Source of the DNA: Betaproteobacteria bacterium
GTDB taxonomy: Bacteria > Pseudomonadota > Gammaproteobacteria > Burkholderiales > Burkholderiaceae
DNA: 15,963 bases
NCBI GenBank assembly: GCA_013205155.1
Contig: JABMMT010000126.1
Location: forward strand, 1-15,963
Direction of reading: 5' to 3'
Under the pieces are notes generated by a model. It saw nothing but the letters and a program-made list of their open reading frames with translations, had not been told where the DNA came from and did not search any database. A program made the position numbers and the translations under genes. Shown here piece after piece: positions 1 through 8,184 of the stretch. The first letter of the stretch is position 1. The number at the start of each line of letters is the position of its first letter.

Positions 1-1403
1 AAATAGCCACCCAATTCCTGACGGCGTGCCCTCATATACTCAAGCTCTGGACTGCCATCAGCAAATTTCACTAAAGGCATATCCTCAAGCTGTTCATCCT
101 TCACCGGAATCTCAAAACGATCACGGAAGCGACGAACATCATCATCATTCATTTTCTTTGCCTGGTGAGCAATATTCATTGCTTCCCCAGATCCACCCAT
201 GCCATAACCTTTGATGGTATGAGCCAAAATAACGGTTGGCTGATCTTTATGATTTACAGCGGAGTGAAATGCTGCATAGACCTTATGCGGATCATGACCG
301 CCACGATTGAGCTGCCAAATCTCTTCATCACTCCAATCACTCACTAATGCTTTGAGTTCTGGTGTATTAAATACAGTCTCACGAACATAAGCACCATTTT
401 TCGACTTCATCGTCTGATACTGACCGTCGACGATCTCGCCAAGGCGTTGCATCAAGATCCCTTTTTTATCTCGAGCAAATAAGGCGTCCCATTGTCCACC
501 CCATACCACCTTGATAACATTCCAGCCTGAACCACGGAACTCACTCTCGAGCTCTTGAATAATTTTTCCGTTGCCACGCACTGGTCCGTCTAGGCGTTGT
601 AAGTTGCAATTCACAACAAAAATGAGGTTATCTAACTTTTCACGGCCGGCCATACCAATGGCACCAAGTGACTCTGGCTCGTCAGTCTCACCATCACCTA
701 AAAATGCCCAAACCTTACGACCTTCATCTTTAATAAAACCACGATCACGCAAATAAAGCATAAAGCGCGCTTGATAAATCGCCATGATGGGGCCTAGACC
801 CATGGAGACCGTTGGAAATTGCCAAAAATCTGGCATCAACCATGGATGAGGATAACTAGAGATCCCCTTACCACCCACTTCTTGACGGAAATGATTCAAC
901 TGCTCATCACTTAAACGTCCAAGCATATAAGCACGTGCATAGACGCCAGGTGCTGAGTGTCCTTGTACAAAAATCAGATCGCCTCCATGAGCCGGGGATG
1001 GCGCATGCCAAAAGTGATTAAAGCCAACATCATATAAAGTTGCCGCAGATTGGAATGATGAAATGTGACCACCAACATTAGTATCTTTATTGGCACGCAA
1101 TACCATTGCCATTGCATTCCAGCGTGTGTAAGAACGAATACGATGTTCCACATTTTGATCACCAGGTAAACGGGCCTGATTCTCAACGGGAATGGTATTG
1201 ATATAGGGTGTCTCAGCATGGAATGGTTGAACAACACCATTTACACGAGCATGAGAAATCTGTTGGTCTATTAAATAAGCAGCTCTCTCAGGGCCCTCGT
1301 TATGAATCACGCCATCGAGCGCTTGTAACCATTCTTGCGTCTCAACAGGATCAGCATCATGTGGGCTAGTCTTACCTAAGATCTGTTCTGGAACTGCTGC
1401 CAT
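1..1403 (-). CDS. aceE: Pyruvate dehydrogenase E1 component (homodimeric type), 5' part only
   Basis: Thiamine-diphosphate enzyme that decarboxylates pyruvate and acetylates the lipoyl groups of E2 in the cytoplasmic pyruvate dehydrogenase complex. Read on the minus strand from ATG at 1403-1401, the frame stays open to the window edge and gives about 467 residues, roughly half of the ~890 expected. The start has a strong Shine-Dalgarno (CGGAGG, 5 nt before ATG). Visible motifs: GGHISSFQSAATLYD at 111-125 (H113 corresponds to E. coli H106) and the ThDP/Mg motif GDGETDEPES at 236-245 followed by NCNLQRLDG from 265. D237, N267 and Q269 match E. coli D230, N260 and Q262 with a constant +7 shift. 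The missing 3' half, and probably aceF and lpd, should lie to the left. No frameshift is seen. The family call is very secure. Confidence 0.97.
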   Translation of the reverse strand, partial: MAAVPEQILGKTSPHDADPVETQEWLQALDGVIHNEGPERAAYLIDQQISHARVNGVVQPFHAETPYINTIPVENQARLPGDQNVEHRIRSYTRWNAMAMVLRANKDTNVGGHISSFQSAATLYDVGFNHFWHAPSPAHGGDLIFVQGHSAPGVYARAYMLGRLSDEQLNHFRQEVGGKGISSYPHPWLMPDFWQFPTVSMGLGPIMAIYQARFMLYLRDRGFIKDEGRKVWAFLGDGETDEPESLGAIGMAGREKLDNLIFVVNCNLQRLDGPVRGNGKIIQELESEFRGSGWNVIKVVWGGQWDALFARDKKGILMQRLGEIVDGQYQTMKSKNGAYVRETVFNTPELKALVSDWSDEEIWQLNRGGHDPHKVYAAFHSAVNHKDQPTVILAHTIKGYGMGGSGEAMNIAHQAKKMNDDDVRRFRDRFEIPVKDEQLEDMPLVKFADGSPELEYMRARRQELGGY

Positions 1404-1452
1404 ACTACCTCCGTGAGATTCTGCTGCATTAGTAATGAACTCTATAGGTAAT

Positions 1453-1481
1453 ATTTTAGGAAGGTATAAGGGCGTAAACAA
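1453..1481 (-). promoter_or_regulatory. Candidate sigma70-type promoter of aceE
   Basis: On the minus strand TTGTTT (1481-1476) is followed after 17 bp by TAAAAT (1458-1453). The -10 matches 5 of 6 consensus bases and the -35 matches 3 of 6. It would give a leader of roughly 40-45 nt before the aceE ATG. The weak -35 and the inverted repeat just upstream (1489-1521) would suit an activator-assisted promoter. This was found by eye only. Confidence 0.4.
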
Positions 1482-1488
1482 GTAATTT

Positions 1489-1521
1489 CCCACATAATGA
1501 TAGTATTTCTCATAATGTGGG
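1489..1521. promoter_or_regulatory. Spaced inverted repeat, candidate operator in the aceE / sensor-kinase divergent region
   Basis: Left arm CCCACATAATGA (1489-1500) and right arm TCATAATGTGGG (1510-1521) pair at 11 of 12 positions around a 9-bp AT-rich spacer. Arm centres lie 21 bp apart, two helical turns, as expected for a dimeric regulator on one DNA face. A third related element, ATTATGT, follows at 1522-1528. The repeat sits about 8 bp upstream of the proposed aceE -35 and 84 bp before the kinase start. There is no U-tract, and it lies between divergent genes, so a terminator is unlikely. The binding protein is unknown; the neighbouring FixJ-type regulator is one candidate. Confidence 0.45.
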
Positions 1522-1605
1522 ATTATGTTGCATTGCATATCAAATCAATGATGGCGACCTGAAAGACGGTTTTTAGTATTGAATCAGGCAAAATGACCCT
1601 CATTC

Positions 1606-4128
1606 ATGAAATTTTCAGCATTCTCTATCTGGCGTCTTAATCCAATCAAATGGCTCCGTAAAATTCGGGGCTTCAGACTGGTGTACACCCCCCTTGTAGC
1701 AATCTTGCTGTTTACAGGTGTTATGGGCATCATCCTTGGCACCTTGCAGTTGCAAGAAATAAAGCAGCAAGAATCTGCATTATTTCGTGAACTTTCTATC
1801 GCTAAGCAACGTATTCAGTTGCGCTTTACAAACAATACTGATGTGTTGATGACCATTAACCGCGAAATCGCGGCAACAAGTGATCAAGCCAAATTTAAGC
1901 AAATAGCTTATGAGCAAGCCAATGAGCTGGTTACTAATAATCATGAGATTGTCAGAGTAATCTGGCTTGACACAAATAGTGAACGACAGTGGATTGTGCC
2001 GCCAACTCCCGAGAAAATTGATTGGATCAATCGTAGTCAGATCGCCCCTGCTATTAACGCTGGACTCAAGAAAACCATGGAGCTCAGTCTCATCACTAAC
2101 AGAGCTGCCTTTAGTCAATTTATCTCCCTTAGCCTCTCTAACGAGGAACTATTGACAAGAGAAAGAAAAAATGTTTTTTGGCAAGTTGTTCCTAATATTT
2201 CTGGGGGCGAGATCAATGGCTATCTTGCTGCACTGTATACAACTCAAGGTATTTTAGATGTCATCCCTGCTGAACTCAAAGGCCAGTATCGATTTACTCT
2301 ATTAACAGATAACGAACAACTTTTAGCCATCTCATCTGATAGAGATACACCTAAGCGGGCCTTTAGTAATCAAACGAGTTTGGATATGGGCGTACTCAGC
2401 CCTAACTTGATCTTGCGAATCGATACTTATCCGCCCCCCACTAATCTCACATTTAGGATGCTCATTGGGGTTGTTTTAGGTTTGTGTGCGTTCGTCATCT
2501 GGAGTCTTTGGTCCGTCTTAAAACAAATGCAAGTTCGCCAAGAAGCTGAAGCAAATTTACGGACAGAAACCAGTTTTCGTAATGCCATGGAAAATTCTAC
2601 GCCGGTTGGAATCCGAGCGCACGATATGGAAAAACGCATTACCTATGTCAATCGCGCTTTTTGTGAAATGACGGACTGGACATCAAAAGAGTTAATAGGT
2701 CTTGCACCACCCTTTCCATTTTGGCCTGATAACAGAAAGGATGAGCTCGTTGAAAAAATGAACCGCGCACTGACTTCAGAGGGTGTCAAAACTGGTATTG
2801 AAGGTGCTATTGTGAGAAAAGACGGCACCTTAATTCAGACGCGCACATTTGTTTCACCCTTAATTAATGAAAAGGGTAAACAAACTGGCTGGGTGACTTC
2901 TTTAATTGATATCTCAGAACCAAAAAAAATTCGGGAAGAGTTAGCTGCCTCACAGGAGCGCTTCACTACTGTATTAGAGGGTCTAGATGCCGCGGTTTCT
3001 GTGGTTGATCTAGAGACCGATCGCCTGCTATTTGCCAATCGCTTCTATCGTGAAAAGTTTGGCGAAGATTCTAAAGGACACTTTCTGCTAGGGGGCAATG
3101 AAGCTAATATTCAAATCTTACGTGATGTTGCCGAAGATTTGAATGATTCCTCGCCAGGAATACCAACCCCATTTTTATACCAAGAGTCAGAGGCAGAGGA
3201 GATTGAACTAAGCGATGGTAGCAATCGCTGGTATGAAGTACGGACACGTTTTATTCCTTGGGTAGACGGTCGTTTGGCGCAATTAATCATTGCTACCGAA
3301 ATTACTCAACGCAAAGAAGCAGAAGACCTCACTCGCCAGCAAGAAGAGCGTATGCAATTTACTAGCCGCCTCACCACAATGGGTGAGATGGCTTCTTCAC
3401 TTGCGCACGAATTAAATCAACCTTTATCTGCGATTTCCAATTACTGCATGGGGGTAGCCAAACGTCTTGAGGGTCATCATGATCCAATGATTACCAAAGA
3501 GATCCTGCCTGCCCTTGAAAAAGCATCCAATCAAGCCCATCGAGCAGGCACCATTATTCAGCGCATTCGAGGCTTTGTAAAACGCAGTGAACCACAAAGA
3601 AAGGCGAGCGCCATTCAGGACATCATCAACGATGCAGTAGGTTTAGTAGAAATTGAAGCCCATCGCCATCGTCTCAGTATTCACTCTGAAATTACTGAAG
3701 ATCTTCCGGAAGTAGATTTAGACCCTGTATTAATCCTTCAAGTCCTAGTGAATCTTCTCAAAAATGGTCTTGACAGCATCAGAGAGGCTTATCCGCTTTC
3801 CTCGCGCTGGACAGCCCCGCCCCTTAAAATCAGCGCAGATTTGGACACCAGCATCTTCCCAGCGATGCTCAGAATCCAGGTGACCGATAGTGGGGGTGGT
3901 ATTGCTGAATCCGTCAACCAGCATATATTTCAGCCATTTTTCAGCACTAAATCTGATGGTATGGGAATGGGCTTGAATATCTGCCGATCCATCGTAGAAT
4001 CGCACCATGGGCGCCTTTGGGCTAAAAACATCATGGATTCTGAACAAACTAAGCTAGCTGGCTGCACCTTTACAATACTACTACCCCTAGAGTCCCCTGA
4101 TTCCAAGGAAAATGGTTTATCGCTTTAA
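1606..4128 (+). CDS. Membrane-bound PAS sensor histidine kinase (DctS/FixL-like)
   Basis: Inner-membrane sensor of a two-component system, 840 residues. Order seen: cytoplasmic N-terminus; membrane segment about 29-47; extracytoplasmic sensing region about 48-283; second membrane segment about 284-305; PAS domain about 322-440 ending in a PAC-like stretch; second PAS-like domain about 450-565; dimerisation/phosphoacceptor helix with HELNQP (H601); then the ATPase with N-box (NLLKNGLDS, N720), G1 DSGGG (761-765) and G2 GMGMGL (785-790). The helix sequence and the FixJ-type partner are typical of the DctS/FixL class. The periplasmic region resembles DctS sensors of C4-dicarboxylates, but the ligand is an inference and no transporter gene is nearby. 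No haem-binding FixL PAS signature was identified. An in-frame stop at 1594-1596 makes ATG 1606 the first possible start; its Shine-Dalgarno is poor. The partner regulator follows 27 nt downstream. Confidence 0.9.
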   Translation: MKFSAFSIWRLNPIKWLRKIRGFRLVYTPLVAILLFTGVMGIILGTLQLQEIKQQESALFRELSIAKQRIQLRFTNNTDVLMTINREIAATSDQAKFKQIAYEQANELVTNNHEIVRVIWLDTNSERQWIVPPTPEKIDWINRSQIAPAINAGLKKTMELSLITNRAAFSQFISLSLSNEELLTRERKNVFWQVVPNISGGEINGYLAALYTTQGILDVIPAELKGQYRFTLLTDNEQLLAISSDRDTPKRAFSNQTSLDMGVLSPNLILRIDTYPPPTNLTFRMLIGVVLGLCAFVIWSLWSVLKQMQVRQEAEANLRTETSFRNAMENSTPVGIRAHDMEKRITYVNRAFCEMTDWTSKELIGLAPPFPFWPDNRKDELVEKMNRALTSEGVKTGIEGAIVRKDGTLIQTRTFVSPLINEKGKQTGWVTSLIDISEPKKIREELAASQERFTTVLEGLDAAVSVVDLETDRLLFANRFYREKFGEDSKGHFLLGGNEANIQILRDVAEDLNDSSPGIPTPFLYQESEAEEIELSDGSNRWYEVRTRFIPWVDGRLAQLIIATEITQRKEAEDLTRQQEERMQFTSRLTTMGEMASSLAHELNQPLSAISNYCMGVAKRLEGHHDPMITKEILPALEKASNQAHRAGTIIQRIRGFVKRSEPQRKASAIQDIINDAVGLVEIEAHRHRLSIHSEITEDLPEVDLDPVLILQVLVNLLKNGLDSIREAYPLSSRWTAPPLKISADLDTSIFPAMLRIQVTDSGGGIAESVNQHIFQPFFSTKSDGMGMGLNICRSIVESHHGRLWAKNIMDSEQTKLAGCTFTILLPLESPDSKENGLSL

Positions 4129-4155
4129 TAATAGAATGGCTTCGAGAGAACTGAT

Positions 4156-4803
4156 ATGAACTTAAGCGCTGCTAACAAACCCACTCAAGCTGAAGTGGTA
4201 TACGTCGTAGATGATGATGAAGCTGTTCGTGATTCACTCACCTGGCTTCTCGAAAGCAATGGCTATGTTGTTCGTTGTCACGCCAGCGCAGAACGCTTTT
4301 TACAATCCTTGCAAAGCACCGATAAATCAACTATCTCTTGCGCTATCTTGGATGTGCGAATGCCTGGAATGTCAGGCCTGGAATTACAAGAGCGATTAAT
4401 TAGTGAGAATCTTCCAATGCCGGTCGCATTCATTACCGGACATGGTGATGTCTCTATGGCGGTATCAACTATGAAACGGGGTGCGGTAGATTTTATTGAA
4501 AAACCATTTAAAGAAAATGATCTCTGTACCCTTGTTGATCGGATGCTTAGCAAAGCGCGTATTGATTACTCACAAGCTAGTCAACGCAAAATTACCCAAA
4601 GCCTGCTGAGTAAATTAACCGGTCGTGAACGCCAAGTACTAGAACGTATTGTTGCTGGTCGTTTAAATAAACAGATTGCTGATGATCTTGGTATCTCGAT
4701 TAAGACTGTCGAAGCCCATCGTGCCAATATTATGGAAAAGCTCAATGTCAATACCGTTGCCGACCTACTCCGCTTGGCCTTATCTGACCCCCAACCCAAT
4801 TAA
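4156..4803 (+). CDS. FixJ/NarL-family response regulator
   Basis: Transcription factor of 215 residues, presumably phosphorylated by the kinase encoded just upstream. Receiver domain about 13-130: acidic pocket D19-D21, phosphoacceptor D66 in ILDVRMPG, T94 in FITGHGD, and K116 in EKPFKE. These sequence blocks are typical of FixJ, DctR and TodT regulators. The C-terminal LuxR-type helix-turn-helix spans about 152-210 (LTGRERQVLERIVAGRLNKQ, then IADDLGISIKTVEAHRANI). The start at 4156 has only a weak purine-rich ribosome site (GAGAGA, about 7 nt upstream). folD begins 20 nt after the stop, so kinase, regulator and folD are probably one mRNA. The targets are not known; the nearest candidate DNA site is the inverted repeat at 1489-1521. 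Confidence 0.93.
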   Translation: MNLSAANKPTQAEVVYVVDDDEAVRDSLTWLLESNGYVVRCHASAERFLQSLQSTDKSTISCAILDVRMPGMSGLELQERLISENLPMPVAFITGHGDVSMAVSTMKRGAVDFIEKPFKENDLCTLVDRMLSKARIDYSQASQRKITQSLLSKLTGRERQVLERIVAGRLNKQIADDLGISIKTVEAHRANIMEKLNVNTVADLLRLALSDPQPN

Positions 4804-4823
4804 TCTTTAGAGTACACCGCCTT

Positions 4824-5678
4824 ATGCCCGGCCAATTACTAGACGGCAACCTACTTTCCAGAAAAATCCGCGCAGAAATTGCCGCAAGGGCTGCCATCGT
4901 TACAGCAAAAGGGGTTAGACCTGGCCTTGCTGTAATCGTGCTGGGAGATAACCCTGCTAGCCAGGTATACGTCCGCAACAAGGTTAAGGCCTGTGAAGAT
5001 GTCGGCTTTCATTCAGTTTTAGAACGCTACTCAGCTGAGTTGGGCGAAGAAGAATTATTAGCCCGTATTGCAACTCTGAATGCAGACCCCTCAATCCATG
5101 GCATCTTGGTGCAATTACCGTTGCCAGCACATATTGCCTCTGAGCGCGTGCTCGAGGCGATCGCTCCGCAAAAAGATGTTGATGGCTTTCACATTGCTAA
5201 TGCTGGCGCTTTAATGGTTGGTCATCCCGAATTCAAGCCTTGCACTCCTTATGGTTGCATGAAGATGCTTGAGAGTATTGAGTATCCCGTTCGTGGGGCA
5301 CGCGCTGTGATCGTGGGCGCATCGAATATTGTGGGAAAACCTATGGCCATGCTGCTGCTCCAAGCTGGTGCAACAGTGACAATTTGTAATAGTAAGACTC
5401 GTGATTTAGCCCATCACACTAAAGATGCAGATATTTTAGTAGTGGCTACTGGCAAACCCAAGATGATCTCGGGCGATATGATCAAAAATGGCGCGGTAGT
5501 CATAGATGTTGGTATCAATCGTCTGCCTGACGGCAAGTTATGTGGTGATGTTGATTTTGATACTGCTAAATACATTGCAGGATGGATAACCCCCGTTCCT
5601 GGCGGTGTAGGGCCCATGACAATCACAATGCTCCTCATGAATACCTTAGAGGCTGCTGAAAAGGCCGTAAAACCTTAA
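4824..5678 (+). CDS. folD: Bifunctional methylenetetrahydrofolate dehydrogenase / cyclohydrolase
   Basis: Cytoplasmic enzyme that interconverts 5,10-methylene-THF and 10-formyl-THF through NADP-dependent oxidation and cyclohydrolysis, supplying one-carbon units for purines and formyl-Met-tRNA. The 284 residues match the usual length. Catalytic-domain signatures: SQVYVRNKVKACEDVG (Y49, K53), VQLPLP (Q97), and KDVDGFH (D120). These correspond to E. coli Y50, K54, Q98 and D121. The nucleotide-binding motif VIVGASNIVGKP spans 162-173 and the C-terminal signature PVPGGVGPMT spans 257-266. It starts 20 nt after the response-regulator gene and is probably cotranscribed with it. The ribosome site is weak (TTTAGAG). 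Identification is secure; why it shares an mRNA with a sensory system is not evident. Confidence 0.97.
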   Translation: MPGQLLDGNLLSRKIRAEIAARAAIVTAKGVRPGLAVIVLGDNPASQVYVRNKVKACEDVGFHSVLERYSAELGEEELLARIATLNADPSIHGILVQLPLPAHIASERVLEAIAPQKDVDGFHIANAGALMVGHPEFKPCTPYGCMKMLESIEYPVRGARAVIVGASNIVGKPMAMLLLQAGATVTICNSKTRDLAHHTKDADILVVATGKPKMISGDMIKNGAVVIDVGINRLPDGKLCGDVDFDTAKYIAGWITPVPGGVGPMTITMLLMNTLEAAEKAVKP

Positions 5679-5732
5679 GGCATTTCACTAGGGATTCAGG
5701 CAAAAGTTTTCGCAGTCCAGTAAGCTAGAGGG

Positions 5733-7856
5733 ATGACTACATCTAGCAACCCTACCTCCCCACAGTTACAAAATAATCCCCTACTCGCATTTGGTCGCGG
5801 TATTGCCCTGTATTCAGAGGTCAAACCTGAGCATATTGCCCCTGCAATTGAATACTTACTAAAACATGCCCAAGATGCTGTCAATAAAGCTACTGATCCC
5901 CATACAACATCCAACTGGGATGAGCTAGTAGAGCCCTTAGAAGATGCAACCGAAGCATTAGGCAGATCTTGGGGCGTTATCTCTCATCTCAATAGTGTTG
6001 CTGATACCCCAGAATTAAGAGCCGCTTATGGAGCAATGCTTCCGGAGGTCACTGCATTTTTTTCTGGCTTAGGGCAGAACTTAGCGCTCTATCAAAAATT
6101 TAAAGAGCTCAATACGAGTAGCGAGTTTGAAAAATTAAACCACGACCAGAAAAAAGTTATTACAAACTCTTTACGAGATTTTCGATTGGGTGGTGCAGAA
6201 CTCAGCGATCAGGAAAAACCCCGCTTTGCACAAATCCAAGACGAGCAAGCTATTTTAGGTAAAACATTCTCAGATCATGTCTTAGATGCTACTGATGGCT
6301 TTGTTCATCTTGTTACCAATTCGGAAGATCTTGCAGGATTACCAGAAGATGCAATAGCTGCTGCGGCTGATACCGCCAAGCAGAAAAACTTACAGGGCTG
6401 GGCATTTACTCTTCATTTCCCCTCTTATTACCCAGTGATGCAATATTCTGAGAATCGTGATCTGCGTCGCCTAATGTATCAAGCTTATGTCACGCGATCC
6501 TCTGAATTAGCTCCGCAATATGCAGATGGCAAGCTTGATTGGGACAATACTCATAACATGCTTGACCAATTATGCCTGCGCGACGAAGAGGCCAAGATGC
6601 TTGGTTTTAGCAACTATGCTGCCTTAAGTCTAGCGCCTAAAATGGCGAATAAGGTAGATGAAGTAGATCTCTTTTTAACCAATTTCGCGATCAAAGCAAA
6701 GCCTTTTGCCCAAAAAGATTGGCAAGAACTTTGTGACTTTGCTAATGCAAAGCTTGGGCTCACTGATGGGTTGCAGCCTTGGGATACTGCATATGCCGCT
6801 GAGCGATTAAAGCAGGCTCGATACTCATTTTCTGAAAACGAACTAAAGCAATATTTTCCGTTACCAAAAGTCTTAGATGGCTTATTCCAGCTGATTCAAA
6901 CTTTATTTGGCGTCAAGATTGAAGCAGCTAACTTGCCGACATGGCATGCTGATGTGCAGTCCTTTGCTGTTAAAGATCTGACCGGGGAAATAAGGGCCTA
7001 TTTCTATTTAGATCCTTATGCTCGCCCTGGAAAACGTGGTGGTGCATGGATGGATGATGCTCGCGGTCGCCGAGAACTTCCCAATGGAGAGATTCAAGTT
7101 CCAATAGCTTATCTAGTGTGTAATTTTGCCCCACCCATAAAAGTAGATGGCATATTACGTCAACCAACCATTACCCACGATGATGTTATTACCCTCTTTC
7201 ATGAAAGTGGTCATGGCCTTCACCACCTGCTTACTCAAGTCGGCGCATTAGGTGTTTCCGGCATTAATGGAGTGGAGTGGGATGCTGTAGAGCTACCGAG
7301 TCAATTTATGGAAAACTTCTGCTGGGAGTGGGAAGTTCTGGAGAAAATGACGGCGCATGTGGTAACAGAAAAACCATTGCCAAGAGAACTCTTTGAAAAA
7401 ATGCTCGCTGCTAAGAATTTCCAGAATGGCTTAGCCACCCTGCGTCAAATCGTGATGTCCTTAACTGATTGGCGACTGCATTCAAGTTTTGATGCTACTC
7501 AATCATCAGGTCAAGCCGTACTCGATGTTTCTAGAAAAATTGCTGCTGAGTACAGCATCATTTCCCAGCCAGAGATCTCAAGGTGGATTAACTCCTTTAG
7601 TCATATCTTTGCTGGCGGATATGCTGCTGGCTACTACAGCTACAAATGGGCAGAGGTCTTATCTGCCGATGCCTATGCTGCTTTTGAAGAGGCAGCCGAA
7701 TTATCCGGGAGCATCCTAGACACCAAAACAGGAATACGTTACCGAGAAGAAATTCTGGAGGTTGGCGGTAGTCGCCCTGCCGCCGAATCGTTCAAGGCTT
7801 TTCGTGGACGCGAACCTAGCATTGATGCCTTACTAAGACATGGTGGCTTATCTTAG
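5733..7856 (+). CDS. prlC: M3-family zinc metallopeptidase, oligopeptidase A type
   Basis: Cytoplasmic zinc endopeptidase that degrades short peptides; in E. coli OpdA also clears cleaved signal peptides. The protein has 707 residues, slightly longer than E. coli OpdA (680). Zinc motif HESGH covers H490-H494, with E491 catalytic. The third ligand is E520 in DAVELPSQFMEN. The substrate-side tyrosine motif GYAAGYYSY carries Y630, Y634 and Y637, matching the Y605/Y609/Y612 pattern of thimet oligopeptidase. An in-frame TAA at 5721-5723 makes ATG 5733 the only reasonable start, although AGAGGG lies unusually close to it. folD ends 54 nt upstream with no visible terminator, so readthrough is possible. 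A perfect inverted repeat straddles the stop codon. Confidence 0.95.
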   Translation: MTTSSNPTSPQLQNNPLLAFGRGIALYSEVKPEHIAPAIEYLLKHAQDAVNKATDPHTTSNWDELVEPLEDATEALGRSWGVISHLNSVADTPELRAAYGAMLPEVTAFFSGLGQNLALYQKFKELNTSSEFEKLNHDQKKVITNSLRDFRLGGAELSDQEKPRFAQIQDEQAILGKTFSDHVLDATDGFVHLVTNSEDLAGLPEDAIAAAADTAKQKNLQGWAFTLHFPSYYPVMQYSENRDLRRLMYQAYVTRSSELAPQYADGKLDWDNTHNMLDQLCLRDEEAKMLGFSNYAALSLAPKMANKVDEVDLFLTNFAIKAKPFAQKDWQELCDFANAKLGLTDGLQPWDTAYAAERLKQARYSFSENELKQYFPLPKVLDGLFQLIQTLFGVKIEAANLPTWHADVQSFAVKDLTGEIRAYFYLDPYARPGKRGGAWMDDARGRRELPNGEIQVPIAYLVCNFAPPIKVDGILRQPTITHDDVITLFHESGHGLHHLLTQVGALGVSGINGVEWDAVELPSQFMENFCWEWEVLEKMTAHVVTEKPLPRELFEKMLAAKNFQNGLATLRQIVMSLTDWRLHSSFDATQSSGQAVLDVSRKIAAEYSIISQPEISRWINSFSHIFAGGYAAGYYSYKWAEVLSADAYAAFEEAAELSGSILDTKTGIRYREEILEVGGSRPAAESFKAFRGREPSIDALLRHGGLS

Positions 7857-7860
7857 TAAG
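7829..7860. repeat. Perfect 10-bp inverted repeat spanning the prlC stop codon
   Basis: CTTACTAAGA (7829-7838) and TCTTAGTAAG (7851-7860) are exact reverse complements with a 12-nt loop, and the TAG stop (7854-7856) lies inside the right arm. No T-tract follows on either strand, so it does not meet intrinsic-terminator criteria. It could still fold at the mRNA 3' end between the convergent genes, for example as a stabilising or Rho-associated structure. Function unknown. Confidence 0.5.
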
Positions 7861-7876
7861 CACAACTTACAAGAGG

Positions 7877-8038
7877 TTATTTGTCTAAATTTTTGCAAAA
7901 AGGGTTTGAAACAGACGCCAAAAAATAAAGCACCATGCCAATGGCAAAGACAAGATAGTCACCGCCGTTGAAAATTTTCAGCAATCCCACTATTAATATG
8001 CCAAGGGCAAGAACGCTGAGTACTGTTTTAGCAAACAT
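7877..8038 (-). CDS. Small two-helix membrane protein, unrecognised (53 aa)
   Basis: On the minus strand ATG at 8038-8036 opens a 53-codon frame ending in TAA at 7879-7877. A good Shine-Dalgarno (AGGGA, 6 nt before ATG) precedes it. The product has a short basic N-terminus (MFAK), a hydrophobic helix about 5-23 ending in LLKIF, a short polar turn NGGD (24-27), a second hydrophobic helix about 28-43, and a tail with one Cys (C48) and two Lys. This is the pattern of a small inner-membrane protein with both ends probably cytoplasmic. I do not recognise a family. It is convergent with prlC (21 nt between stops) and lies downstream of the cupin gene, 146 bp away, with its own candidate promoter. 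A spurious frame is possible, but the ribosome site and the clean two-helix pattern favour a real gene. Confidence 0.55.
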   Translation of the reverse strand: MFAKTVLSVLALGILIVGLLKIFNGGDYLVFAIGMVLYFLASVSNPFCKNLDK

Positions 8039-8095
8039 ATGAATTCCCTAAAAATGTCTATTATTTAATAATGAGTAATCTTAAGACAAAAAGAG

Positions 8096-8124
8096 ATTTC
8101 ATGCACTGGATGATGTTTTGACAA
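8096..8124 (-). promoter_or_regulatory. Candidate promoter for the small membrane-protein gene
   Basis: On the minus strand TTGTCA (8124-8119, 5 of 6 consensus) and TGAAAT (8101-8096, 4 of 6) are 17 bp apart. They would start a transcript about 50 nt before the ATG at 8038. An alternative pairing nearby (TTGTCT and AATAAT, 18 bp apart) is also possible. Apart from this, the 146 bp between the cupin stop and the small gene (8039-8184) shows only AT-rich sequence and no clear terminator for the cupin transcript. Confidence 0.3.
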
Positions 8125-8184
8125 GCCCCACAGATATCTTATCAATAATAGCTATTGCAAGGGCTCGTTATCAGACCTTAATAT

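Noticed and set aside
974..1240. An 88-codon minus-strand open frame
   Set aside because: It lies in another frame inside aceE, whose protein reads continuously through this stretch with clear family motifs.
1489..1521. Inverted repeat as a transcription terminator
   Set aside because: It lies between divergent genes, is AT-rich in the arms and has no T-tract after either arm.
1593..1605. ATG at 1593-1595 as an earlier start of the sensor kinase
   Set aside because: It is in a different frame, and the kinase frame has a stop codon at 1594-1596.
3745..4047. A 100-codon minus-strand open frame opposite the kinase ATPase domain
   Set aside because: It is antisense to well-conserved kinase motifs and has no recognisable content of its own.
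7856..7870. Short GTAAG/CTTAC stem as a terminator of prlC
   Set aside because: It has only five weak pairs and no T-tract, and it competes with the stronger 10-bp repeat at 7829-7860.
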